64,000 bases of DNA from contig JAGHQL010000113.1 of the NCBI GenBank assembly GCA_020080175.1, positions 23,220 through 87,219 of the forward strand, given 5' to 3'. This DNA is from Glutinoglossum americanum (lineage: Eukaryota > Ascomycota > Geoglossomycetes > Geoglossales > Geoglossaceae). This document shows, in pieces, positions 1 to 10,933 of this stretch. The position numbers and the translations under genes are program-made. The notes under the pieces are model-generated. The model was not told the origin of the DNA. It ran no database searches and saw only the letters and a list, made by a program, of their open reading frames with translations. Within the stretch, counting starts at the first letter, position 1, and the number at the start of each line of letters is the position of its first letter.

Positions 1-47
1 TAGGCGATCTGTAAACGTTCCATGGCTGACTAAAGATTGCGAACAGA

Positions 48-1238
48 TCTTCGAGACTCACCTACCAGAGCAACAGTTTAAACCTTTTGCCTCGGCTTGA
101 TATATTAACTAAAGACATTTCTCTTATACAACTCTCATTACAGAAGCAGAGGCGTTATGCCAATCAAGAACTCCATAGCCAGCAACCTACGACTATGGCC
201 GCCGCGATATTTGATTCGATGGTTGCGGGGAATCCCTCACGATCGGAGCCCCAGGGGGTCCCTGAACCCCTCGCTATTGACATGAACGTTGCGACCCGGA
301 TAAATTCTCACGTGGTGGAGAACCTGGAAAATTGCATGCTTTCCGCAAGATCTTTTATTTCCGCAGCTTCAACTATTATCTCTCAGGGTCCTAGCTCTAC
401 TGCAACCAGCGAGAGCTGGAGAGCTTCAATATTCGGATCTGAGATTGGAGAGGGTCTCAGCCAAGAGCGAAGAAACTCTATTAACCATTGGGTTACTCAG
501 GGTATAACCAGTGGGGATACCCAAGGCGGAGCAGTACCAAATGCAACCCCACGTTCGGTATCCGAAGCGTTGTCGGGATCACAGCTTACAGATGACGGAT
601 CTTCATACACAGAAACCGAAACCCGCCTGATGAGCGCTAGCAACAGCATGATGGACATATCAGCTGAAGACCCTGACTCCGATATTGAGTCAGGTTTTAT
701 CAGAAACCTCAGGCTATCTGGCAAACTGAGCTTTGAACGCGGGGATTATGCCAAAGCTCAGCAAACTATGCGGGTAGTTCTCAAACGGTCAGAGTTCAGA
801 TACGGTTGGAACTATGGGAGCAGGCACAAGGACCTCGAACTCCTCGCATTTTCACTTTGCAATCTGTGCAGGTGGGTTGAGGCCGAGTCTATACTTCTTG
901 AGCTCTTAGATAGCAAAACCGAAGTGGACGAAGGTATGCTCAACGTGATTCATGCACTAGTGAAAGTGCAGTTGCAGGGGAAAAGGGACTTCCAAGCCGC
1001 GAGAGTCTCCTGCGAGAGAGAGGCAAGAGAAAGGAAAAGGCTGCTGGGAGGGAACCACCCTTTATTTCACAACTCTGTTGCTCTTCTTGCCACTATCAGT
1101 GAATGCCTAGGTTATTCAACCGAATCTGAAGGGTACCGGGCTTTTCTACCACCCGGGTTTAGAGAAGAGATGGTTCCAATGGTAAAGATGGTAAGACACC
1201 CTAGCAACATGAGATCTTTATTTAGTGGGCAAATTTAG
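48..1238 (+). CDS. C-terminal part of a TPR-type fungal protein (partial)
   Basis: The frame is open from position 30 (stop at 27-29) and ends at 1238. No convincing start ATG is seen, and a CAG acceptor at 45-47 suggests that earlier exons lie left of the window. The C-terminal ~150 residues hold helix pairs with 'GDYAKAQQTMRVVL' and a 'LLGGNHPLFHNSVALLA' block. These resemble the TPR tails of fungal NACHT/STAND or patatin-type receptors. The first ~220 residues are Ser/Thr-rich and low in complexity. Such tails mediate ligand or partner binding in signalling proteins; the specific role here is unknown. It lies just upstream of the EH-domain fragment, and no link between the two could be shown. 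Confidence 0.55.
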   Translation, partial: SSRLTYQSNSLNLLPRLDILTKDISLIQLSLQKQRRYANQELHSQQPTTMAAAIFDSMVAGNPSRSEPQGVPEPLAIDMNVATRINSHVVENLENCMLSARSFISAASTIISQGPSSTATSESWRASIFGSEIGEGLSQERRNSINHWVTQGITSGDTQGGAVPNATPRSVSEALSGSQLTDDGSSYTETETRLMSASNSMMDISAEDPDSDIESGFIRNLRLSGKLSFERGDYAKAQQTMRVVLKRSEFRYGWNYGSRHKDLELLAFSLCNLCRWVEAESILLELLDSKTEVDEGMLNVIHALVKVQLQGKRDFQAARVSCEREARERKRLLGGNHPLFHNSVALLATISECLGYSTESEGYRAFLPPGFREEMVPMVKMVRHPSNMRSLFSGQI

Positions 1239-1279
1239 TGTACTAACTAATAAGATCCAATCGCCATCTAGCATTTCAG

Positions 1280-1773
1280 AATTAGGGTTGAGTACAAAGG
1301 AGCAGACCCAGCTCAAATATTTTGTTAATCTAATGGATCCTAAAAATACTGGCATCATCCGGGCGGGTGTGGCAGTGTACGTTATAGGAAGATCTGAGTT
1401 GCCCGAGCCAACACTTGCTGTAGTGAGCCAAAAATTCGTTCCCGGTTTAATCAGGAGGTAGATGCTGAAGTGGCTGCTCTAGATCTGGGATTTTGCAGAC
1501 GGAGATCGACTGGGCCATCTAACGCAAATCGGGTTGTACATTGCACTTAGATTAATTGGCCACGCACAATTTGGAGAAACCCTCAATCGATCACATGTCT
1601 TCCGACGTAAGTAATTAACCTCCAGAAGTTTTAGTACCAAGAGGCGAGTGAGCACCTAACTTCAAATACGCTATAGCTGGCCCTATTCCGGTGTTCCAGG
1701 AATTAAAATTGCCCCCCCAAACCCAAAACCCATTCAAATCATCTTATACGCGTCCTGCGAGAGGGTTAGGTAG
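1280..1773 (+). pseudogene. EH (Eps15 homology) domain gene fragment, Ede1/Eps15-like
   Basis: Three spliced pieces give one EH domain. Exon 1280-1419 carries the first EF-hand-like half ('FVNLMDPKNTGIIRAG', 'SELPEPTLA'). A 63-nt intron (1420-1482) follows. Exon 1483-1606 carries the second half (IWDFADGDRLGHLTQIG, then ALRLIGHAQ). A second intron (1607-1676) has a CTAAC branch site, and the reading continues from 1677 with 'GPIPVF'. The order and the 'ALRLIGHAQ' signature match the first EH domain of fungal Eps15/Ede1 endocytosis scaffolds, which bind NPF peptides. The usual N-terminus and all later domains are missing. The fragment stops at the inverted repeat that begins at 1774, so it was probably cut by that element. 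Splice phases agree at both introns. Confidence 0.7.
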
Positions 1774-1840
1774 CGGCCTGTCTCCGGGCAGTCATTTTGG
1801 AAAGTCGTGATTTTGAGAGTCGTATTCGACTGCCCCGGAG
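1774..1840 (+). repeat. Left 67-bp terminal inverted repeat
   Basis: Begins CGGCCTGTCTCCGGGCAGTC and is matched in reverse complement by 12183-12249 with 63 of 67 positions identical. It immediately follows the last readable residues of the EH-domain fragment. Confidence 0.8.
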
Positions 1841-1913
1841 ACTCGATGTCCGAGCTGCATGCCGGCACTCTCACCGCTCTTATGCAGTGGCTCTCCATAC
1901 CGAGTAGGCTTCG

Positions 1914-2064
1914 GGAAGGAACCAGAAGTCGGGTTGAGGGTCGGGAAGGTACCGGAGGTCAGATTGAGGGTTGGGAAGGTACTGGAGGTCAGAAAGGTAC
2001 CGGAGGTCGGGAAGGTACTGGAGGTCGGAAAGGTACCAGAGGTCAGAAAGGTACCGGAGGTTAG
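1914..2064 (+). repeat. G-rich minisatellite with ~14-bp units
   Basis: About ten imperfect copies of a unit close to GGAAGGTACCGGAGGTC, some extended by AGATTGAGGGT. The unit reads open in several frames on both strands, which gives spurious Gly/Thr/Ser-rich ORFs. It sits just inside the left inverted repeat of the large element, a common place for subterminal repeats. Confidence 0.8.
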
Positions 2065-2244
2065 ATTGAGGGTCAGGGTAGAATATAAGTTAGAGAAGAG
2101 GTTGAAAGCTTTCTTATATATATATATAGTCTTGAATAGTTTCAACAGTGAAGTAATATCATCAAATCAGCTATAACAACCTGGATATTACCTTCTAATT
2201 TATCTAACTTTGTTGTTGCTTTTATTTATGAGGTTATTGAAAAT

Positions 2245-2645
2245 ATGCTTTCTCAATACCTTACACCTCCTCAAGCTAGTGAGCTATTGCATTCAGACAA
2301 TACTTGTAATCAGCTACAGGATTATGCCTTCAGTTAGGGTTTTTATATTATGATTACCAGTCATAATAGTGCAAATACTAATATTAGATATACTTATATT
2401 CATCATAGTCATTCTACTTGCAATTGATATTATTTGAATCAGTATAAAACTAAAAAAAGTAATAGAGGGAAAGAAGATACCAATATTCAAGTTAAAAGAT
2501 ATTCTTGGTAAATATATATCTTATATAAGGATGTAACTAAAAGTAAGCATTATATGATTACTTTTTTTAAGACTTATATTGATTTTTTAATATAAAAGTA
2601 GACCAGAAAGCTTGATTTCTAGATATTACAAATATAACTTATAAA
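2245..2645 (+). pseudogene. FAR1-like N-terminal domain of a Mutator-like transposase (relic)
   Basis: From an ATG at 2245 the frame reads MLSQYLTPPQAS, then 'LQDYAFS', a stop, then 'GFYIMITSHNSANTNIRYTY' and a run of Lys/Asn. The DYAFS-x-GF...TSHN pattern is the start of the FAR1-type DNA-binding domain of fungal Mutator-like transposases. The expected Cys/His residues are partly replaced and there are several stops, consistent with C-to-T decay. The reading is cut at about 2690 by the Helitron. Family assignment is from motif memory only. Confidence 0.5.
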
Positions 2646-2823
2646 GATACTTATAATATGGTATCTAATTTATTAATATATCTTATTTATCCTATACTAT
2701 ACTGTCTTAACTATCTAATTCCTTATCGTAAATCCGGGTCACGTGCTACCCCATCAAATAATAAAATTTTCTGTTCAGTCTGCAACCTCATTCATATCCG
2801 TATATCCTATACAAGCTACCGTA

Positions 2824-5800
2824 ATGCCACCATCCTCCTCTAGCAGCTTCTGTACTAGCTGTAAACAGTATCGTTCTCATGATTTATTTCGGCGTGATCG
2901 TCTTGGTCGGCCTTATAGAACCTGTCAGAGTTGTATTGTAGGAAGAATATATTCCATAACGATATATCTTATATCTTATATCTTATTAATACTGCATATT
3001 AGGAACGACGGCAGCGACCTACTTTAACGGATATCGATGGTAATATGACAAGATCTAGACAGTCAAGACAATATAATACGGTGCAATCCGAAGATCGTTT
3101 AATGGAACAACCACGACAACAACGTGGTAGACCTCGACAATCTCCGCAACCTCCTCTTGCATTTATTTCATCTTTACATCGATATCAACTACTATCTCTT
3201 GGAGCGATGAATCATTCTTGCGATACTTGCGGAGCATTGCACTGGATCGATGAGCGTATAAATACCAGTACAACGAAAAATCCAGTTTGGGAAGTCTGCT
3301 GCAAGAAGGGCGATATTCATCTAGACCAGTTTTATTCTCCTCCACCTTATTTATATCATTTACTAACTTCTACGGATAGAGAAGCAAAGATATTTCGCGA
3401 GCATATTCGTCAATATAATGCTGCCCTTACTTTTACCTCTGCAAACTACAATACAGATACCCGTATCCATAATCAGAATGGCCTTACCTGCTTTCAGATT
3501 TACGGAGAGTTGTATCATTTACAAGGTCCGTTAAGTACAGAAGAAGGACAGCAGCCACGCTATGCACAACTTTTGTTTTATGACGCAAAACAAGCAGCTG
3601 AAATACGAATGAAACGGAACCCACAATTGAATCAACAGATCTTAGAAAAATTAACGGATATGCTATATGCAGTTAATCCATTTATTACTCTTTATCATAC
3701 TGCGAAGGAACGACTACAGTCCATTAATGATGATGTACGTATTATTCTTAATCCGCGGATGGAACTAATAGTAGAGAATGATGCAGATAAACGTCGATAT
3801 AATTTACCAGTCAGTAATGAAGTTGCTGTTATTATTCAGGATGAATATGGCCAGCCTTGCAAACGCGATATTATTCTTGCTAAGCGTAACAGTACTCAAA
3901 CATCCCATATCAGTCCTACGCATGCAGCATATATGCCGCTACACTATGTTTTATTATTTCCATACGGCGATCGTGGCTGGCATTGGAGCTTACGATTATT
4001 AGATCGAAATAATATACGAATAAAGGACCGTTTAGCTCAACGAACATATTATCGATACCGTCTTCATACCCGCAAGAATAAGGAAGCACTTTTCTGTGCA
4101 GGACGACTTTTTCAGCAGTTTGTGGTTGATGCATGGGCTATCTGTGATCAGGATAAGCTCGAATGGCTCCGTAATCATCAAGCAAACCTTCGTGCTGATT
4201 TATACAGTGGTCTTACGGATGCAATGCTTCGTCATGATGTTAATGTGAATAATCTTGGTCGACGTATTATTCTTCCCTCCAGTTATACTGGTGGAGATCG
4301 TTTTATGCAACAGCTTTTTCAAGATTCAATGGCTATTGTTCGTCATTTTGGAAGGCCAACACTTTTTATTACATTTACAGCAAATCCACGGTGGGTGGAG
4401 ATTCAACGGGAGCTTTACGAAGGTCAAACTGCAATTGATCGCCCAGATATTGTTGCGCGAGTCTTTTGGATCAAGGTAAAACAGTTATTACAGGAGCTAA
4501 AGCAGAAACAGATTTTTGGACGATATTTAGGCTGCGTATGGACTGTTGAGTATCAAAAACGGAGCTTACCACATATTCACCTTTTATTATTCCTGCATCC
4601 AGATGATCGTTTTCAGGATGCGGCCCGTATTGATGAAATTATATCTGCTGAACATCCGCATCCAACTATAGATCCTACTGGAGAGTTAACGGAGATCATC
4701 AAATCTATCATGACTCATGGACCTTGCGGTACGGAATTCCCCAATGCTCCATGTATGCGTCGCGATAATGAAAATACAGTATTAGTTTGTACAAAGCGTT
4801 ATCCACGACCGTTTCAAGATATGACAGTGGTAAAAGAGGATGGTTACCTTCTTTATCGACGACGCAATAACGGACAAAAATGGATGGTAACTATATCAGG
4901 TCAGCGGACATTTACAATGGATAATCGCTGGGTAGTTCCATATAATCCATATCTTACCCTCCGTTATAAAGCGCATATCAATGTTGAAGTTTGCGCATCA
5001 GTACAGGCAATTAAATATATTCATAAATATATTTATAAAGGTACGGATCGAACTGCTTTACGTCTAACAGATGAGGATGATGAGATTACTAGGCATTTGC
5101 AAGGTCGTTATATAGGACCAACGGAAGCAATCTGGCGAATATTTGAGTTTTCTACTCATGAAGAATATCCACCAGTAATTCACCTACCTATTCATCTACC
5201 AGATCAGCAGCCAGTTTATTTTGCAGCTAATGCAACAGAGGAAGAGATTCGTGAACGTATGCAAATGGCGCAATCTAAGCTGATAGCATTCTTTCAGTAT
5301 AATACGGATCATGTGGATGGACGGCAATATCTATATCATGAATTTCCAACATATTATACCTTTATCGAAAAGAGAAAGATATGGTCTAAACGGAAACGCG
5401 GCACTGCAATAGGTCGTATATATCATCTCAGTCCATTTGCAGGTGAACGATACTATTTACGGATGTTATTAACTACAGTACGTGGTCCAAAGTCTTTTAT
5501 GGACATTCGAACTATTAATAGTGTTATTCATCCAACGTTTTAAGATGCTTGCATTGCATTGGGTTTATTAGAAGATGATAAAGAATGGGTGGATTGCTTT
5601 ACGGAAGCAGTACTGTTCTCATCTGGTAAGGCACTACGGATGCTTTTCATAACAGGATTACTTTATGATAATATTACTGATCCACTTTCTCTATGGATAC
5701 GGTTCCATCAATATATCTATGATGATCTTATATACAGTTTACGGCAACAACAGATCACAATCGATGATTTGGAGGATCCGCACTATGATTACGGTTTATT

Positions 5801-7349
5801 TCTTATTCATGAAGTTCTTGCAGAAAATGGAAAGACACTTACTGACTTTAGACTACCTCCGTATCAACATAACTGGAGCCATATTATTGGTAATTCGCTG
5901 ATTACAGCGGAGTTGAATTATAATACTACTGAAGAACAGAATCTCCATACAGAACGATATGCGCAACTCAATACGGATCAGACGAATTGTTTTAATACAA
6001 TTATTACCAGTATTACAGAGAGTCCGAAAACTTCACATTTCTTTTTACAGGGCCCTGCAGGTACCGGTAAAACCTTTCTTTATAAAACTATCTGTCATTA
6101 CTATCGTGCTTTAGGAAAAATCGTCCTTTGCGTAGCATCTTCTGGTATCGCAGCACTTCTTTTACCTGGTGGACGGACATCGCACTCCCGATTTAAGATT
6201 CCGCTAGAGGTTCACGAGTCTGCAATATGTGCTATATCTAAGTCTTCAAATCTTGCAGACCTTTTACGAAAAGCATCATTAATTATTTGGGATGAAGTTC
6301 CTATGCAACATAAGTATTGCTTTGAAGTGGTACATCGTACATTGGCTGATATATGCGATGATAGTTTACATCCCTTTGGTGGTATCCCCGTTATTTTGGG
6401 TGGTGATTTTGCACAGATTCTTCCAGTTGTCCGTTTAGGCAATCGAGAGGTAATTGTTAATGCATGTATTCAGCGGTCATTTTTATGGCCGCAGTTACAA
6501 CAGTTGAAACTGCAACAGAATATGCGAGTCCGTATTGGTGAGGATAATCAGCGTTTTGCTGGGTGGGTGAGTTCTTTACCCTATAACATCACGTTATATG
6601 GTAGAATTCCACTATTAGAAAGTATTATACAGTTTACATCCTTAGAGAGCTTTTGTAACCACGTTTTTCCGCGACAGCAGTTACAGCAAGCAAATACTGA
6701 TATGCAATTTTTTCGGAGTCGCTCAATATTGTCAATGCGGAATGAAACCGTTACAGCTCTTAACGATTATCTTATACAGCAGTTAACTGGCAATATACAT
6801 ACCTACAACTCCGTCGATTCTGCAGACGTCAATAACACTACTGAAGGTCATGAGGAATTACTAATAGAGTTCCTCAATAGCCTTAATCCAGCTGGATTAC
6901 CTCCTGCAAGACTACGTCTTAAAATTGGCGCTCCAATTATTCTTTTACGGAATCTATATCCAAAGGAAGGATTATGTAATAGTACCCGCATGATGGTAAC
7001 ACGCTGTGGACAACGCTGCATAGAAGCCCGTATGCTTGGAGGTGAGTTCGATGGTCAGTTAAAAGTTCTTCCAAGAATACGTTTAACTACAACAGAGGGT
7101 GAACTACCGTTTCAGTTAATACGAAAGCAGTTTCCAGTTAAACTATGCTTTGCCATGACTGTAAACAAGTCGCAAGGTCAATCACTTGATACTGTTGGTA
7201 TTGATCTTCGTTCTTCTGCTTTTACTCATGGTCAGCTGTATGTTGCATTGTCAAGAATTACTAATATTAGTGGTCTCAGTGTTTTATTGTCAGAAAATGA
7301 TGATGGTAAGACTGATAATATCGTATATCCTGAGGTTTTGCTTCTATAA
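2824..7349 (+). pseudogene. Helitron Rep/helicase transposase, one in-frame stop
   Basis: Exon 1 (2824-2937) starts MPPSSSSSFCTSC and has a CxxC...CxxC zinc finger. A 65-nt GT...AG intron (2938-3002) joins it in frame to the long second exon. The Rep part has the HUH motif 'LPHIHLLLFL' near 4565 and the two-tyrosine motif 'KYIHKYIYKG' near 5010. The Pif1-like helicase has Walker A GPAGTGKT (about 6050), IIWDEVP, GGDFAQILPV, NKSQGQSLD and VALSRI. One TAA at 5541-5543 separates the halves; 'DACIALGLLEDDKEW' continues in the same frame right after it. CAA to TAA (Gln to stop) is a single C-to-T change. Rep nicks and joins DNA and the helicase unwinds it. No other break was seen, so loss of activity is recent. 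Confidence 0.88.
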
Positions 7350-7476
7350 TTATTTTACCAGTTCTTTACAGTCATTTACGGATCTATTTTAATCCTTTTA
7401 CAGCTCATATTATTCTTCAGCCCTCCACAGACATCCGTAATTCTCTACAATCCTCCACAAATCTCTTTAAATACAA

Positions 7477-8237
7477 TTATTCCTCCATTTCCATATCGCT
7501 ATCACTCTCAATCTCAATTGTTTCCACCTTCTCCATATCTTCTACCTCTTCTTCATATGTCTCTGCTAGCTTGCGGTACAGTTTTGCCCTTTTACAAAGC
7601 AATTGCATCCGATTAGGCTTCGTAACGGCCTTGCGCTGGCCCGTATTCCGTTTGGAAGTCCGTTTTGGCTCCGTTACAGAGCTTGCAGGTGTGTTTTGGC
7701 CTATAAACAGTTAGAAATGAAGCTAACAATAGGGAAATACTTACGAAAACTGCATCTGCAGCTCCCACTACCATAGTGGCAGTTGGTACAGGCCCCAGCT
7801 AGCTTTCCCTGTACCACCACACACTTTACAAAGGGCCCAGCCTGCCTCTTGCAGGAAGCACAGGCCTGGGCCGGCTCCTGACCCCGGGTATAGCCCAGAA
7901 CGGCCTCCTGGTTGACCATTCGGTCCCATACGATATCCCGGCCAGCTCTGAGATTGACCCCCCGGGCCCTGGGCAGCCTTGCAAGGGATTGGAGTGCTGC
8001 CGAGGCCTTCTCTGGAAGCTGCTCGGCGCGTGCAGCAAGGGCGCGAGGGCTTTCGGCCTGTAATGCAGGCAGGTCGAGAGCTGCGGTGTCGGCTGCAGAG
8101 GCCGTCGCGGCACTGCGAGCACTGCTGGAGGCCCCGGGGACGGGAACGGCAACGATGGGCGCGGTGGGGGGCGCATTGTTGGTGCTGGCAGTGGCAGTAG
8201 CACTGGTAGGCGGCATAGAGGTCGCGCGGGTTGGCAT
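7477..8237 (-). CDS. Cys-rich DUF3716-like protein carried by the Helitron
   Basis: Two exons on the minus strand, 8237-7745 and 7700-7477, with a 44-nt intron (7701-7744) that has GTAAGT, a CTAAC branch site and TAG. The joined frame gives 238 residues. Order: MPTRATSMPP start, Ala/Pro/Thr-rich stretch, helical Ala-rich block, then 'CASCKRQAGPFVKCVVV' and 'GACTNCHYGSGSCRCSF', and an acidic tail ending MEMEE. The Cys pattern with a preceding 'YTRGQ' resembles the DUF3716 family common in ascomycetes, whose function is unknown; a metal-binding role is likely. It lies wholly between the transposase and the Helitron 3' hairpin, convergent with the transposase. It appears intact, unlike its neighbour. 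Confidence 0.75.
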
Positions 8238-8339
8238 AATGGCTGTATGTAGAGTATATAGATCAATTCGAACGTTTACATAGAATTTTACAGCTACGAT
8301 CTCCGTTTTGCCCCTTTCGTGCACGTGACCCCACCCCAA

Positions 8340-8371
8340 CACCTCGCGGTCGCGAGGTGGCCGACTGCTAG
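8340..8371 (+). terminator. Helitron 3' hairpin and CTAG end
   Basis: Perfect 9-bp palindromic arms CACCTCGCG / CGCGAGGTG around GT (in practice an 8-bp stem with a 4-nt loop), followed after 8 nt by CTAG and a host T. This is the structure that ends rolling-circle transposition in Helitrons. Confidence 0.88.
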
Positions 8372-10078
8372 TGTAAAGAGGTAATCTCAATATACTATAG
8401 TAATATAGTAAGCTATAGCTTTAAGGAATGCTCAGATATTTTATTTTCAAGCTAATCATATTATAGCAGTTCAAGGTCTTACTTTCAATTGAAAAGATTT
8501 TTTATAATACTCAGAAAGCTTCTAATAAGGTTTTAGATAAAAGAAATTTTAACTCCTTATTTAATTTTTTAAGCAGTTACAATTACAATATTTGTTTTAG
8601 ATATCACTATGAGATAGACTTAACAACTATAAAACTGATTAGTAAGACTTGAAGTAATTGTTTTTCATGTCTGATACTCAAATTTAGTGAGGTTAACAAT
8701 TTTGTAGCTTTTTTATAGTGGAGATAGATACTATATTTAATATCAATAATCTCAAACTACCTTTAATAATTCTTATCAGTATCAGCAATACTGGAGACTC
8801 TTTTCTCTTAATCTTTAGCTTTTTGTTATAAATAAGACCTAGAGGGAAAGTATTAAGCTATTAAAAGAACAAGTGTATTAAGTAAGTCTATTTAGTTAGA
8901 TAGATTTAAATAAATAGAGTTTGAAATACTATAAAAAGAAATTTATTGAAGGTATAAAAACAAGAGGTTATATAAAAAGCAAAGTAAAGTAAGAGGAGAT
9001 CTTTATATATATATGATATTAAAGAGTAAGTTAATAGGTTTACTAAATAAATATGTGAATAATGTTAACAAACAAATAACAGTAGTGTTATAGGGTAAAC
9101 CCATAATACTTTCTTCTAAGTAAAAGTAAGGTCTGTTTTGATCTTATCTTTGAGTCTTTAAAAGAGTTAATATAGGAAGAGTATTTATTCCCTATTATTA
9201 TTATTAGAGATTAAGCAAAAGAACTGAAAGTATCACTTTCAAGTAGTATACTTAACTCTATATCTTGGTTTTGTAAATAATATAATGTAGAAAGTATCAG
9301 AAAGCATCTACTGAATCGTGATTATATCAAAAATAAAATTAATACTTTTAAAACTTTTATCTGAAGGTATTTTCAAGCCAGTACTTTCAGTACCTTACAA
9401 ACTAACAAAGCAAAGCTCCTGAAGGTTCTAAAAGCCCATGAGGTTCAATATGTCAAGAAAAACTGGGTTACTAAAGTAAAATTTGTTTGTAAGAGCTATA
9501 TTGAGCTTTTACCTAACTTAAAAGTTTATTCTACTTAGAGCCAAAAGTATGAATGCTGTACTTAAGGAAAGCTTTAGCTACCAGATCAGCTTGTAAGAGG
9601 CTTGCAAACAATTGGTTAAGGCAGTCAGAACTTTTGAGATCAAGTTACTTAATATAGAAATTATTAGTATTATAGATTTATTCTATAATATTATTATTGT
9701 ATATGACTGTTATTCTGTATATGTTTACTTAATAGGTTTACTAACCTACTCCTTAATATACTATATATATAAAAATCTTTTTCTTACTAAATTTCTTTCC
9801 TCATACAATCTCTTGTTTCTATTATTACATAATAAATCTGTTTTTCTGACAGTAACTCTACTTTCTCCATATTTCATCTGTAACACTAATATGATTATAA
9901 AATCTAAGGTTTTAGATATGAATGGATTTGTAACCTTATTAAGCAAAATTATTAATTATGTTCTTGATCTCATAATACTTAAATAGTTTGCAGCATATAT
10001 TCTAAAGCCAGACTTTATCTAGCAAGATAGTTGTTTGTATAGTTGTCACCTTTTATTAAGATATAAGTTACCTTATTA
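8372..10078. repeat. RIP-degraded AT-rich transposon interior
   Basis: About 1.7 kb of AT-rich sequence with stops in all frames, holding short readable islands such as 'FKANHIIAVQGLTFN' near 8440. It probably continues the FAR1/Mutator-like transposase interrupted by the Helitron. Two segments (about 8820-9030 and 9665-9835) recur at about 28975-29180 and 28835-28985 in more decayed form. The apparent 124-residue frame at 9612-9986 is a Leu/Ile/Tyr-rich by-product of AT richness. Confidence 0.6.
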
Positions 10079-10082
10079 ACAT

Positions 10083-10263
10083 CGCTTATCAGTGAGCGGT
10101 GAATATCAGTAAGCAGTAAACTTTGTATTACTACACCAAAATTTGTATGTAGGGGTACTTTTTTCAGAAAAAGAAAGTTGTTGCCAAAGTATACTCACAT
10201 ACAAATTTTGGTGTGTAATACAAAGTTCACCGCTCACTGATATTCACTACTTACTGATAAGCG
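10083..10263. mobile_element. 181-bp MITE with long inverted ends
   Basis: The two halves are near-perfect inverted copies of about 68 bp each, starting CGCTTATCAGT at 10083 and ending ACTGATAAGCG at 10263. Both contain the motif CAAATTTTGGTGT or its complement. ACAT is present directly on both sides (10079-10082 and 10264-10267), a likely 4-bp target duplication. There is no coding capacity, so it must be moved by a transposase elsewhere. The parent family was not identified. Confidence 0.8.
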
Positions 10264-10933
10264 ACATTATCACTAGATGATAAAAGTAGTTATAAAAAAC
10301 TTTTCTCTTTTACCATCTTTGATTTACATATGATGGTAATTCTGTCATAACTTGTAGTTGATTATCCAGCGAGGCTATTTAGGCCTCCGCAACCAGGTAA
10401 CTAGCTTAGGTTATGCAAATAGTAACTTGCTTATATAGCTATATAGATTCCATAAGTGTATATCCTTATTGCTTTATAACATCTAGTCCATTATTGAATA
10501 CCTATTATGTATATAAATAGCTCGCTAGCCTCCCACTGAAGGTCAGTGATTAGTTCTTTTATATCTTCTACTTACTAGAATTAAGTCTATTCTGTCTACT
10601 TTATATTTTAAACCGGGCCAACATCAAGTCACCCTGAATCATTGACTATTAAGTCCATCTAATAGTCCTCATACATCTAGACCTTACCTAGATATAGACT
10701 AGTTGGTCAGCTATTGTCATCGCTACGGAATGCAATGTTATACTGTTATTGAACCTCTTAGATCCCTTGACGTTGGAGTGCCTTTATGTCATCTTGATAT
10801 CAAGAGTTCTTACAAATTCTTTAAAAGTCCTGTCTGAGCTGGAGAATAAGTTATAAAATATCATGAAGTAACAATAGATCCTTAAGAGTATCAGGTAGAA
10901 GGATATCAAAATAGAAGTATGAATATTATTATG

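Larger units (their letters stand above)
2690..8371 (+). mobile_element. Helitron rolling-circle transposon
   Basis: The 3' end is explicit: a perfect 9-bp stem (8340-8348 with 8351-8359) lies 8 nt before CTAG at 8368-8371, and the next base is T. The 5' end is less sure. TC after an A occurs at 2690 (TCCTATACTATACT) and also at 2681. Within are the RepHel transposase on the plus strand and a second gene on the minus strand. The element lies inside AT-rich, RIP-like sequence but is itself of ordinary composition with long open frames, so it arrived later. Helitrons insert between A and T without target duplication, which fits the flanks. Confidence 0.85.

Noticed and set aside
1807-2176. Gly/Thr-rich or Val-rich repeated peptides on both strands
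   Set aside because: Translations of the G-rich minisatellite, with no conserved flanking sequence.
7826-8283. Long Pro/Ala/Arg-rich frames on both strands here
   Set aside because: They are out-of-frame shadows of the GC-rich Ala/Pro/Thr part of the two-exon DUF3716-like gene.
9612-9986. 124-codon hydrophobic ORF
   Set aside because: AT-rich decayed repeat; no ATG in good context and composition explained by base bias.
10081-10265. Possible CRISPR-like or hairpin RNA gene
   Set aside because: A single inverted repeat with a target duplication, so a MITE; no regular direct repeats and spacers exist anywhere in the window, and this is a eukaryote.
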